The notes: generated by a model not told the origin, from the sequence alone. DNA of 64,000 nt from Elephas maximus indicus (GCF_024166365.1 NC_064831.1:54391768-54455767); one strand, 5' to 3'. Counted from the first letter of the stretch, positions 52,515-63,370 are shown. Numbers and translations are program-made.

Positions 52515-52690
52515 ATTCCTTTCCTTAAGCATCAAAATAGCCCTGGGAAAGGGAAGTGTCAAGTGTCACCCTTATTTCTGAATGGGAGAGTAGAGGCTAA
52601 GTGGCTTGCCAAAGAACAGCGGTCAGTGGAACAGATGCTGCAGCCTGTACTCATTTTCTTAGTTGAGCTTTCAGCCAAATCTCTCTCCAG
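52515..52690 (-). repeat. MIR-like fragment
   Basis: GGGAGAGTAGAGGCTAAGTG followed by GCTTGCCAAAGAACAGCGG, the usual reverse-complement MIR phrases, diverged. Confidence 0.55.
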
Positions 52691-53358
52691 TCAGAACAGA
52701 TGTGACCTGATAGAACATTCAAGATGACTTTATAATTCTGGTCACCGAGGAGGCATGAAGACTCGCAGGGAAGCAAGGTGAACTCATTTACCTTGCTGAT
52801 TACCAGTTAGTTAGTCTGAGGAATAAATGCTGCAGTGTTCCTGCTTCTAGTTTCAAATTCAATTAAGTTCAAAGTGTTTGGTGGTCAGTTTGTCTATTCA
52901 TCAAACATCACAAGTGAGAACATAGTGCTTTGGGAGCAGTAAAGAAGGGCACCTAACCTTGGCTGAGGAAACTGGGGAAGGCACCCAGAGCAGGGGTCAC
53001 AGATTGAGTCCTGAAGGATGGTTAAGAGCTGATGTGGGTGGGGTGGGAGGAATACCATCCTGAAGGCTGAAGGAGTAGCAAATACGCAGCTAGCAAAAAG
53101 TACAGGGCCGAGCAGAGGATGAGGGCGCTCTGAAATTGGAAAAACGAAGACTATTTTGCTTTCACTTGGAGTTTCTTTTAACCACCAGCTAGTTAAGCAA
53201 ATTTCTTTAAAAATTATGGCAGAGGTCATTAGTGAAGTTGTTAAAGGCAGAAATATCTCAGTAAATAAAAAGAAGGTCAAAAGAATAAAGCACAGAAAAA
53301 ATAAGGATTTTATTACTCATACTACCCTAACAAAATAAATAAATAAATAAATAAACAA

Positions 53359-53515
53359 AACTGCTGCCATTGAGTCGATTTTGACTTACAGCAATCCTAT
53401 AGGACAGAGCAGAACTGCTCCATATGGTTTCCAAGGAGTGGCTGGTAGATCTGAACTGCCAACCTGTTGGTTGTTGGCAACCGTGCTCTTAATCACTGCG
53501 CCACCAGGGCTCCCC
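53359..53515 (-). repeat. AfroSINE, short class
   Basis: Minus-oriented copy with a tail next to an (AAAT)n run at 53333-53358. The head ends CACTGCGCCACCAGGGCTCC and the B-box-like part reads (RC) GATCTGAACTGCC. It lies just upstream of the RTE fragment. Confidence 0.92.
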
Positions 53516-53584
53516 ATATTACCACAGCACATCTTCATAATATTGTCACAGGATATACATATGCGTCTCAAGAACTCATGATTA

Positions 53585-54230
53585 CACTACAGCCACGGGA
53601 CCAATGAACATCATGATAAATGGTGAAGAAACTGAGGTTGTCAACGATTTTATTTTGCTTGGATCAACAATCAACATCAACGGAGGCAGTAGTTGGGAAA
53701 TCAAACGACTTGTTCCACTGGGCAAATCCAACGCAAAGACCTCTTTTAAGTTTTAAAAAGAAAAATGTCATTTTGATGACTAAAGTGTGTCTGATCCAAG
53801 CCATGGTCTCTTTAGTTGCCTCATATGCAAGCAAAAGCTGGATAATGAAAAAGAAAACAGAAGAACTGATACATTCCAATTGTGGTGTTGATGAAGAATA
53901 CTGAATATACTGCCAGAACAAACAAATCAGTCTTAGAAGACATACAACCAGAATGCTCCTTAAAAGCATGGATGGAGAGACTTCAGTTCCCTTACTTTGG
54001 ACACATCATCAGGAAAGACCAACCTCTAGAAAAGGACATCATGTTTGGTAGAGGAGTGGCAAAAACAAGGGAAGCCCTCAGTAAGATGGACCGACGGAAT
54101 ACCCACAACTACGGACTCAAACACACCAACGGCCATGAAGACGATACAGGACTGGGCAATGTTTCGTTCTGTTATACATAAAGTCACCATGAGTCAAAGC
54201 CAACTCGATAGCAGCCAACGATGACAACTA
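53585..54230 (+). mobile_element. RTE (BovB-type) LINE 3' fragment, degenerate
   Basis: Two broken frames carry the C-terminal RTE polyprotein. The first is ASYASKSWIMKKK (family motif SYACESWTMNKE). The second is TNKSVLEDIQPECSLKAWM with FGHIIRKDQPLEKDIMFGR. Frames are interrupted near 53900 and after 54060, so it is not functional. The 3' end, GTCACCATGAGTCAAAGCCA, resembles the AfroSINE tail. It is 5'-truncated, as LINE copies usually are. Confidence 0.88.
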
Positions 54231-54789
54231 CAGTGCTTTACCATGAACGTACTAGAAGCTCAGTAAGCCTTAAATTTTCTTTCTAGTGAGGCTCTAGTTT
54301 CCTGAAGGGTGGAGACCATTTCTTTTTAATAACTCTGTGGCTCTCAAATTAGTGCTATGGACACGGCTGATAGTACTTTTTTTACTAAGTTAGCTAGTTA
54401 GTTCTTGTGTTATGACTGAAAAAGTTATTACTAAGAGGTTGCCCATAAGTTGATAAGGGCTGATAAAGTAATACGAAGCATAAAGAGGAAAATGCAGGTA
54501 GAAGTTAACAGTGTGTTAGGCTGCTGGAAACATAAGAGTGCAGACGGGTATGGAGCTGACAAACTCTCCTTTTAAGTGGGTGGAATATAAATTAGCTGCC
54601 TAGGAGTTGAAGACAAAGGGTGACAACAATACTGGTTGCCAATGTTAAAAATCGATCTTCCTGTTGATTTTTGTCATAAGCATTCTTATAGAAAAGTTAC
54701 ATTCTTACAAACATGAAAATGTTTACCTAGCAACTAGATAAGTATACTGATGGCAAGTGTGAGAAATTATCTCTATGTAGTCTGCTACT

Positions 54790-54989
54790 AAGGAGCCTTG
54801 GTGGCGCGATGATTAAGTGCTCGGCTGCTAACCAAAAGCTTGGTGGTTTGAACCCACTCAGCGGCTCTGCAGGGAAAAAAGGCCTGGAGATCTGTTCCTG
54901 TAAACAGAAGGAAAGTCTGTGGGGCAGTTCTACTCCATCACATAGGGCTGCTATGAGTCGGAATCAACTCGACAACACACAACAACAAA
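54790..54989 (+). repeat. AfroSINE, long class, with target-site duplication
   Basis: Head GGAGCCTTGGTGGCGCGATG, B-box-like GGTGGTTTGAACCCACTC, the extra middle segment (AAAGGCCTGGAGATCTGTTC...), then GTGGGGCAGTTC and the tail ending ACAACACACAACAACAA. Flanks TCTGCTACT (54781-54789) and TCTGTTACT (54990-54998). Confidence 0.93.
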
Positions 54990-55303
54990 TCTGTTACTGA
55001 AACTTAAAGAAATTGTAGTCTCTCTAATCAATGACACTGATAGACACTGGAAAGGAAGTAGTTAAGTTTTAATAACAAGAGAATAGATACATGTTTCCAC
55101 CTTCTCATAACCCACAGGAACTACTGACTTCAATGACTCATCTCTTTGTTCAGCAGTATTCCACAGCTCTGGGGATACTAACATCACCTCCCTTCTTAGT
55201 GTTTAACTACGACCAACTCCTGTTAGCAGAGGAACGTGTGAGGGTGTGGTTAGTCTAGTCCATAGTCTGGACTCAAATTTGCACTGCCTTTGATCTCCTT
55301 AAC

Positions 55304-55390
55304 AAGTATAGTGACTACAACAAACACAGGCACAATTAGTTGTGAAAACGGCAGTTCTCCTTCTGGGAATACTCATTGCCCTCTGCCAGG
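55304..55390 (+). repeat. Unassigned dispersed repeat, copy A
   Basis: Reads AAGTATAGTGACTACAACAA, CACAGGCACAATTAGTTGTG and CTTCTGGGAATACTCATTGC. A second, clearly related copy lies at 58221-58306. Confidence 0.65.
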
Positions 55391-55640
55391 ACAGTCTAAG
55401 GCCAGTCATGAAGCCATTACCAGTGTCTGGAGAATGGCTGTGAGATGTGGAAAGAAGAGAAACACGCAGGTACACAAATAAGGGAGATGTGAGCAAAGAC
55501 AGAAGGTAAAAGCATGACCTAGAATGAAGCGGGGAAAACGGCACCAGGACCTTTAGAGTCTGCAGCTATTTGTAAATAAGCTTCCACTGACAAGCTTCAG
55601 TGATGGGGCTTTTTCCAAACCTGAGCCTTGTTGTTGTTGT

Positions 55641-56735
55641 TAGGTGCCGTTGGGTCAGTTCTGACTCATAGCGACCCTATGCACAACAGAACGAAACACT
55701 GTCCGGTCCTGCGCCATCCTTACAATTGTTGTTATGCTTGAGCTCACTGTTGCAGCCACTGTGTCAAACCACCTTGTTGAGGGTCTTCCTCTTTTCCGCT
55801 GACCCTGTACTCTGCCAAGCATGATGTCCTTCTCCAGGGACTCATCCCTCCTGACAACATGTCCAAAGTATGTAAGACGCAGCCTTGCCATCCTTGCTTC
55901 CAAGGAGCATTCTGGCCACACTTCTTCCAAGACAGATTTGTTCGCTCTTTTGGCAGTCCATGGTATATTCAATATTTTTCGCCAATACCACAATTCAAAG
56001 GTGTCACCTCTTCTTCGGTCTTCCTTATTCATTGTCCAGCTTTCACATGCATATGATGTGACTGAAAATACCATGGCTTGGGTCAGGAGCACCTTAGTCT
56101 TCAAGGTGACATCTTTGCTCTTCAACACTTTGAAGAGGTCCTTTGCAGCAGATTTGCCCAATGCAATGCGTCTTTTGATTTCTTGACTGCTGCTTCCATG
56201 GCTGTTGATTGTGTAAAATGAAATCCTTGACAACTTCAATCTTTTCTCCGTTTATCATGATGCTGCTCATTGGTCCAGTTGTGAGGATTTTTGTTTTATG
56301 TTGAGGTGCAATCCATACTGAAGGCTGTGTCTTTGATCTTCATTAGTAAGTGCTTCAAGTCCTCTTCACTTTCAGCAAGCAAGGCTGTGTCATCTGCATA
56401 ACGCAGGTTGTTAATGAGTCTTCCTCCAATCCTGATGCCCTGTTCTTCTTCATACAGTCCAGCTTCTCGTATTTGTTCACCATACAGATTAAATAGGTAT
56501 GGTGAAAGAATACTACCCTGACGCACACCTTTCCTGACTTTAAACCAATCAGCATCCCTTTGTTCTGTCCGAACAACTGCCTCTGGATCTATGTAAAGGT
56601 TCCTCAAGAGCACAATTAAGTGTTCTGAAACTCCCATTCTTCGCAGTGTTATCCATAGTTTGTTATGATCCACACAGCCAAATGCCTTTGCATAGTCAAT
56701 AAAACACAGGTAAACATCCTTCTGGGATGAGCCTG
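55641..56735 (-). mobile_element. RTE (BovB-type) LINE 3' half with reverse transcriptase core
   Basis: Minus-oriented, 5'-truncated. In order of translation: a motif-A region FIDYAKAFGCVDHNKLW (56735-56660), the palm region RKGVRQGSILSPYLFNLYG, and motif C with the YADD box (codons at 56389-56400, RYADDTALLAESEED), interrupted just after. Then a C-terminal frame (56239-55655) runs KRRIALGKSAAKDLFKVL through SYACESWTMN, ECSLEARMARL, YFGHVVRRDESLEKDIMLGR and GQRKRGRPSTRW. It is pseudogenic, since at least two frame breaks separate these parts. The end reads AGGGTCGCTATGAGTCAGAA (RC) with TAACAACAACAA, the same tail as the AfroSINEs. Confidence 0.92.
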
Positions 56736-58220
56736 CGTAAGTACTATACCAACTTTCTGCAACTCATCACAACTCTGTAGCCCAGTCCACTTACATGTGA
56801 GTTACGTGGGTCTATTTTCAAAACCTCATGTTCTATTTTCATGAAGTTCCTTAAAAGACAAGAAAATCCAAGTAACAAATTCTGCCTTCACACTGAGCAA
56901 ATACCTTTGCAGTTCTGCGCTTTGCAAAACAATACACTGAAAAGGTGTCAGCACTCTGTGTTCCTGTGAGATGTATGCAGTCCAAACGATTTCTATAATA
57001 AGCCCATAACACTCAATTTGCAACAAAAGAAATTACTGGCCCACAAGTCTTCACCAGCAAAGTGTTTTAAAATAGAAGTGGTTTTGTTTTGTAGGAGGGA
57101 GAAGGACAATTTCTCTAACATTTTATGTATGTAATTAAACGCAATTGCTCTATACGCCTTGTGTGACTTAGAGATATTTGAGTTTTACAGGGTACAGAAG
57201 GGCCACGTGGTGGTTGGCTTTAGCAGATGAGCAGGTCTCTTACAACATTACCTGTGAGCTTTTTTTTTTTTTTTGCTTATATTTCAATATAGAGTACATT
57301 GTTAGCAATAATATGAGAAATGTCCCAAGACATGGGGCAGCTACTTGTGGAAAATGCATGCAAAGGAAAACACAACCATAAAATTTATCCTGTGCACTGA
57401 GTGTTGGGCTTCAGAAACACCAGTTCCTTGTTTGGTTAACTAGTGTAGCTAGTTAATAAAGGCTAAGGTCACGATGTTTCCTCCTTGGAAGAACACAGAA
57501 ATTCACAGCACCAACACCACTAAATTAGCTCCATTAAAGATGAGCAATTATTGGTACTGGCTATGTGAATTACACCCTTCCAAGACCAGTATATAAAATA
57601 ATCCTGTTATTTTTCTTCACGAAATTAAGCATTAGCCACAGATTGAACTTAAACCGTAAGATCAATGGAAATAATTTACAAACATTTCCTGGACAATGTA
57701 AGCAGATTTGGAAACGCAGAGGCACACTTTCAAAGGAAAAGAAGACCACACTGCACGTTTCTTTGTCTGAAATTTGTTCCATATACTCTATGACAGGGAT
57801 GCTTTTCACAGACCGATCCCAGGTTCTTGCTCCTGACTCACCAACTCAGACACACGTTTATGTTTAGGTTCTGCTCCCTAAGAGGAACAACAGTGACAGT
57901 GGTGCTGCTCCTTCTGCAAAGTATATTCAAAGGCTAAGAGAGTTTCAAATACTCCCACACCCATTTTTTTAGGAACAACCCAGTAAACAGGACTATAACT
58001 TTTTTTTTTTAAATATGAGATGTCTGCTGTCGCCCTAATATTTACTTATTTCACATTGGCCACTCACACTGAAAGCACCAGGTCCTTAGAGGGTGAAAGT
58101 TTGGCAAGTGTGGCTTTAAGCCTCAACTTATCATTTCAGATTCCCTCAACATATGTGAAGGCTGCTTCTATTACTAGAGGCCATAAACAGAATGTTTCCT
58201 AAGATTCTGTTTTTCCAGCA

Positions 58221-58306
58221 AGAGTATGGGGACTACCACAAACACAGGTGCGATTAGTTGTGCGAAGGGCTGCCCTCATTCTGGGTATGCTCACTGTCCT
58301 CTGCAG
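58221..58306 (+). repeat. Unassigned dispersed repeat, copy B
   Basis: Reads GAGTATGGGGACTACCACAA, CACAGGTGCGATTAGTTGTG and ATTCTGGGTATGCTCACTGT. It is related to 55304-55390 by eye, with about three quarters of the positions equal. Confidence 0.65.
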
Positions 58307-58944
58307 GACACCACACAGCTCTTCTTAGGCTCTCCTCTCCACTTTGAGAATCTCAAGATGTTTGAACTGTCTTAAGGCAAAATGTCTTGCTTTTTAGCAG
58401 TGTTACTTGCAGAGAAAGAAAAGTTCCGTCTGTAAGCTCACCATTCTCTTGTCATCCTGTCAACTGCTTCCTCTCAGTTCTCAAAGCCCCCATGATTCTG
58501 TACCTCCACACAAGCTTTCTGATCCACGACTGGAAAGCTGATCCAAGTCGAGTCAGCCAGTCTCTTTCCTAGGAACTCGCAAATGGGACACAGGGCAAGG
58601 GCTGCCTGGGAGGCCTTTTTCCACCAAAGTAGAGAGAAGCAGAGAAGGCTAATGATGTGGAGAAAAGAATGAAGCAGGCAAACAGAGAGGCAGAGGCAAG
58701 AGATTTTATAGTCCTAGGCAGAAGAGAGCCAGGAACAAACAGCAGTTGTCTTCATCCCTAGAGGCTTCCCAGTACATTGCTCCAACCCCTAGTGAGACCT
58801 GTATGCTTCCTTTCCTTGATTTCATGACATATTTTTGTGGTCTTCCAGTAACTCCCTTTTTGATCTAAGCTAGTTTATTGTGCAGTCAAAACAGTGTTGA
58901 CTAAGACACACACGTAACTAACTGTTCATCCTCTTCTTTCTAAC

Positions 58945-59075
58945 CATTATTTCCTAGGCACTCATTACTTGCCAGACACCATGCTAGATGCTTTAGGGAG
59001 AGAAGAAAAAAGATAAGACGCAGGCTCTGCCACTGGGGAGCTTATAGTAGAGAGAAAAGAGAAGTAAACCAGCTA
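58945..59075 (-). repeat. L2 LINE 3' end fragment
   Basis: CACTCATTACTTGCCAGACA, CCATGCTAGATGCTTTAGGG and GGCTCTGCCACTGGGGAGCT, the reverse complement of the L2 3' terminus. Confidence 0.6.
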
Positions 59076-59109
59076 GCATGATACTAGAAATATCTTAAGC
59101 CAAGCCTTT

Positions 59110-59561
59110 CACTCCATTACTCCTCTCAGTCTGTCGTACCCTGGTGGCTTGAGTGTTGCTTTGATGCTGGAAGCTATGGTACCTGTATTTCAAATACTAA
59201 CAGGGCACCCACGGCGGGCAGATTTCAGCGGAACTTCCAGACTAAGACAGACTAGGAAAAAGGACCTGGTATCCTACTGCTAAAAAACCTGGCCAGTGAA
59301 AATTTTATGAATTGCGCAGAACACGGCTGATATACGGCTGGAAGTTAGCCCCTCAGGTTGGAAGGCACTCAAAATATGCCTGGGGAAGAGCTGCCTCCTC
59401 AAAGTAGAGTTGACCTTCATCATGCGGATGAAGAAAAGCTTTTGGGACTTTCATTTGCTGATGTGGCATCACTTAAAATGAGAAGAAACAGCTGCAAGCA
59501 TCCATTAATAACTGGAACATGGAATGTGCAAAGTATTAATCTAGAAAAATTGGAAGTTGAG
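59110..59561 (+). mobile_element. RTE LINE 5' region, 3' truncated by fusion to an AfroSINE
   Basis: Plus-oriented. An open frame from 59358 carries EELPPQSRVDLHHADEEK and NSCKHPLITGTWNVQSI followed by NLEKLEV, i.e. the N-terminus of the RTE endonuclease domain (GTWNV-S-N motif). Upstream, CAGATTTCAGCGGAACTTCC and CAGACTAAGACAGACTAGG look like the RTE leader. The 3' part of the element is missing and continues as SINE sequence at 59562. Confidence 0.85.
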
Positions 59562-59690
59562 AGAAAGATGTGGCAGTCTGTTTCCGTAAAGATTTATAGC
59601 CTTGAAAACTCTATGGGGCAGTTCTCTGGCCTTTAGGGTGGCTATGAGTCAGAATTTACTCCACGGCAATAGGTACGGTATATGGGTTAT
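59562..59690 (+). repeat. AfroSINE 3' part, long class, fused to RTE
   Basis: Starts inside the SINE middle segment (AGAGAAAGATGTGGCAGTCT), then CTCTATGGGGCAGTTCTC and the tail GGCTATGAGTCAGAATTTAC. The tRNA-like head, A box and B box are absent, replaced by RTE sequence. Confidence 0.88.
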
Positions 59691-60479
59691 GCTATCTGGC
59701 TTCACAAGAAATCCTACCTTCCACACTGGAGGCAGGAGGTGGCCCCCAAATATCTATCCTTTATTTTCGGGAGAGTAACATTCACTAATGTCGGTAGGCC
59801 ACTGTGATAAACCTTACTTGTGATGTCTCAGTAGTTTAGCACTAATAACACTTCTTTGAGACTTCATAAATGAATACAGTTACGATAAGGATCAAACATT
59901 ATTTAGCAAGCCAGTTGTCCTGATCCCTGTATAATGGACTTGACTCAATATTATAGAACACAAATAGGTACGGTAATTTGTGTTTCTTTTCTGGAGTTCT
60001 TTTCCCAGGTGTTACAAGATGCCTGTGGTCAAGAGTCCCAAACTGGCATAAAAGGTTATGGAGTTGTGGAAGGAGGAGTGTTCATCCTCTCCAAGGAGGC
60101 ACAAGTGTGCATAACTGTATTTCAATCTGACCACATTCAGCTTCTCTAAAAGAAACACCTCCCTCAAGATGAGAGAGGTAGTGGGTTCATCATAGCTAGA
60201 ATTCTGCTCTATTGAGTCAGAGAACAGACTGGGAAATATTAATTTACCATTACTTGAGAACCCATCAAAAATTCTTCAAAACTGCAACTATTAAGCCTTC
60301 AATGTGATTATAAAAAAAGCTATGAAAAATGTAACTAGGGTATTTCCATTTCTACAGCAAAGTCAGACCTTCAGCTTCAATGTGAAACAATACTGTCTTG
60401 TGTTTCTACAGTATTTTTCCCTTAAAGATTCAAGGCCGTTATTGGCATTACCTTGTTCAACTCCAACAGGTCTGCAAAC

Positions 60480-60560
60480 AGAGGAAACAAAGTTTTCCTA
60501 TTATATGAAAAGGAAACTGAGGCACAGCAGAGCCAAATGGTTAACCTTGAGTCACACAGA
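60480..60560 (-). repeat. MIR fragment
   Basis: ATATGAAAAGGAAACTGAGG, CACAGCAGAGCCAAATGG and GAGTCACACAG match reverse-complement MIR. Confidence 0.6.
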
Positions 60561-60734
60561 AAACACTGAGAAAACTTGGGCTAAACTTTTTTCCTCACTC
60601 TAATTTTTGGCTGTCTCCACTTATTCATTTATACTGATGACAAGTATCTAAATCTCCATAGTCCTCTAAATGTAATTTCAAGGCTGCCCATTATACCAAT
60701 TAAGATCCATTTTGTCTGAATTTAGTGGTATGTG

Positions 60735-60870
60735 TCTACAGCTGCTAACCAAAGAGTTGGCAGTTCAAATCCGCCAGGCGCTCCTTGGAAACTCTATGGG
60801 GCAGTTCTGCTCTGGCCTATAGGGTAACTATGAGTTGGAATCGACTCGACGACATTGGGTTTTTTCTTAT
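60735..60870 (+). repeat. AfroSINE, short class, head decayed
   Basis: From CAGCTGCTAACCAAAGAGTT through the B-box-like TTGGCAGTTCAAATCCGCC and CTCCTTGGAAACTCTATGGG to the tail GGAATCGACTCGACGACATT. The A-box head is missing or diverged. Confidence 0.9.
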
Positions 60871-61213
60871 ATATATATAAAATCTCTGGCAGAAAGACTT
60901 CTGGAAAACTCAGGCCTGGGGAGAAAGGATTCAGATTTCTTTCTTTTACGAAGTTCACTATTTTCATTCTTTCTCTTGTTATAGAATCTTTCTACTCAAC
61001 TAGAGACCAAAAGGCTTAAAATTCTTTACTAAGGGACATCTAAACTGAGGCATGCTACTTGTTTGCGACTACCCTCTTATATAAGATTCACTTTTATTTT
61101 AAGTAAATTTCCCATCTTTCTAGTATCGCTTCTGACGTTCTTACTCTTGATTTTCCTGTGTGCTTCTTGTATTTGCCCAGCTCGTTCCCATGTGCTCTTG
61201 AGGAAGTCCACAA

Positions 61214-61345
61214 AGCCATGGTGGCGTAGCGGTTAAAAGCTTGGCTGCTAACCATGAGCCGCTCCTTGGAAACCCTATGGGGCACTTCTGCTCTGTCCTA
61301 TAGGGTCGTTATGAGTCAGAACCACCTCAACAGCGCCTAACAACA
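61214..61345 (+). repeat. AfroSINE with internal B-box deletion and intact duplication
   Basis: Head AGCCATGGTGGCGTAGCGG, A-box region, then GCTGCTAACCATGAGCC joined directly to GCTCCTTGGAAACC. The RNA polymerase III B box (usually GGTTCGAATCC-like) is deleted. AGGAAGTCCACAA flanks it on both sides (61201-61213 and 61346-61358), a perfect 13-bp duplication. Confidence 0.93.
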
Positions 61346-61884
61346 AGGAAGTCCACAACATTCTAGGAGGATCTTGTCAACCTCACACAATTTCTCATGA
61401 TTTCTTCAGATCTATGTTTTATTCCTGTTGAAGCAGAACCATGTTCCTGTTATTTTAACAGCTGCCTAGATTCAAAACTTTTCCTGGTACCAACCAGAAC
61501 CTCTGGTCTTTTTTTTAATCTTAATAAATTTTGATTGATTTAATTTCTGAAAATAATCTCTATGGAGTTTTATAGTATACATTACTGTGTACATCACGTG
61601 TGGGTGTATGTATGTGCACAACTGCACAAAGTTGTATACATAAAAAGCCATAAATGCTGTATTTTTGAGTGATGTAAGTGTTTTTCCAGAGTCATTCTGT
61701 ATCTGATTTTTTGGTAATTCTATGCTTGATTTTTGTCATGCACATTGACACTGAACCTAACTTCCAGGTAAGATATGGCTCTACTACATAATACAGCCCG
61801 CCATAGTACTGCCCCCACTCTCAACTATTTGATATCAGTTAAGTTGATGAGTCTACAGAAGGCTCACATATGTAACAGAAAAAT

Positions 61885-62095
61885 AAAAATCATTAAGTAT
61901 TTATTCAGAGCCTAATATGAGCCAAGCACCAGAGCAGACATTGGACACTGCTGAACAAATCAGAGCTGGTCTCTGCCCTCAGGGACAAAGAGATTGGGAA
62001 AGAGAGGGAATGTTAGAGACAGCAAACCAGTAAACAACTATTTAAGTACATGTTTCTGATAAGTACTATGGAAGAAATTTACAGGATGAAATGAT
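61885..62095 (-). repeat. L2 LINE 3' end fragment
   Basis: ATTTATTCAGAGCCTAATAT, GAGCCAAGCACCAGAGCAG and CTGGTCTCTGCCCTCAGGG followed by CAGTAAACAACTATTTAAG, reverse complement of the L2 3' terminus. Confidence 0.7.
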
Positions 62096-62149
62096 GTTTC
62101 TGGTTAGCCTCCTGTCTTTTTTGATGGCATAAAAAACCATTCTCTCCTA

Positions 62150-62313
62150 AAAACCAAAAAACCTGTTGCTGTTGAGTCGATTCCAACTCATAGCGACCCT
62201 ACAGGACAGAGCAGAACTGATCCATAGGGTTTCTAATGAGGACCTGATGGATTTGAACTGCCAACCTTTTGGTTAGGAGCTGTAGCTCTTAACCACCATG
62301 CCACCAGGGTTTC
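62150..62313 (-). repeat. AfroSINE, short class, with target-site duplication
   Basis: Complete minus-oriented copy. Flanks CCATTCTCTCCTA (62137-62149) and CCATTCTTTCCTA (62314-62326) differ at one base. Confidence 0.94.
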
Positions 62314-62744
62314 CCATTCTTTCCTACCAACTTGAAAATTATAAAGCTTCATCAGCTGTTTTAACGCTTTATCCACAGCACAAAGGTTTCTGAAAATGGC
62401 TTGCATATGGTAGCTCTGAGCTTCTCAGTTGTATACATGGCTCATGCAGTCAATATAAATTATTAATTTTGTTTGGGAAAAGAAAAAATAGTTTCGAAAC
62501 CTAGAAAGCCCCTGATCATGAAAGGTATGAAGATAACAAAGGCAGTCTTTTTAAGTCACAGAATTTGGAGGTACCACGTGAAACAAAATTCTACCATTTC
62601 ACTGGGTGGGAAAGTTCTGGGCCTTTGTCCCCAAAAAATGTTTATACAACTATCTTCCATGACTGTTTTATAGTTAGGTGGAAGCCTGGCCATCTGCTGG
62701 TTACATGTGTGTGTATGCATAAAAGACACAGACCTGTACAAAAA

Positions 62745-62850
62745 CATAGGACAAACACATTCCTAGCTCAAGTGTACCCGCTGTGTGACCCTAGGTAAGT
62801 TACTAAACTTCCCTAAGCTCAAAAAATGGGGGAAAATGAAATAACCATAT
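62745..62850 (+). repeat. MIR fragment
   Basis: CGCTGTGTGACCCTAGGTAA, TAAACTTCCCTAAGCTC and AAAAAATGGGGGAAAATGAA match the MIR 3' part. Confidence 0.7.
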
Positions 62851-63159
62851 AAAGCACCTACTGAAAACAAATTTACTTATTTTCTCTGCCCGATGAGATT
62901 TTGCCTGAGCTTGACTCTAGGTGTAAAGTTTCAATAAAGATCTTGCTGTCTTTCCTTTCCTTGAGGGTTAGCATCTCCTTTACAAGACAGGCAAATCAGA
63001 ATAGTCATTAGCAGATTTAAATAGCTGCTGAAAAGCCAGGGCTCAGCAGCTGAGGCTTAGATTCAGCTATGATATGGTATTTATCCCAAGAGCCCTTGAC
63101 AGATCTTCCCCAGGACTTCAAACCAGTTCATTCTGGCTGGAACCTCTGCTGAGAATTTC

Positions 63160-63370
63160 CATTTCTAACAACTTCCCAGGTGATGCTAACACTGCTGTTT
63201 AGGCATCAATTCTGAGAACCACTAATAGAGCAGTGGGTCTCAAATTTTATTACATATAAGAATCACCCAGAGGGCTTGTTAAAATGTACGTTCTGATTCA
63301 GTATACCTGGGGGTAGAAATGCAAATTCTGAGCAGTGAACTTGTTAAAAACGCAAATTCTCAGCAGGGGT
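63160..63370 (+). mobile_element. hAT-Charlie-type remnants (MER5/MER58-like)
   Basis: CTAACAACTTCCCAGGTGAT and GAATTCTGAGAACCACT-like words, then GCAGTGGGTCTCAAATTTTA, AAGAATCACCCAGAGGGCTT and ATGCAAATTCTGAGCAGTGA. It reads as the end of one element followed by the start of another; I do not separate them precisely. Confidence 0.6.

Noticed and set aside
55655..56673. RTE reverse transcriptase as a working gene
   Set aside because: 5' truncated, with frame breaks between the palm region and the C-terminus; the endonuclease domain is absent.
2100..62313. A-box and B-box motifs of the SINEs as tRNA genes
   Set aside because: They sit in SINE copies with LINE-derived tails and target-site duplications, and no copy folds into an intact tRNA as read by eye.
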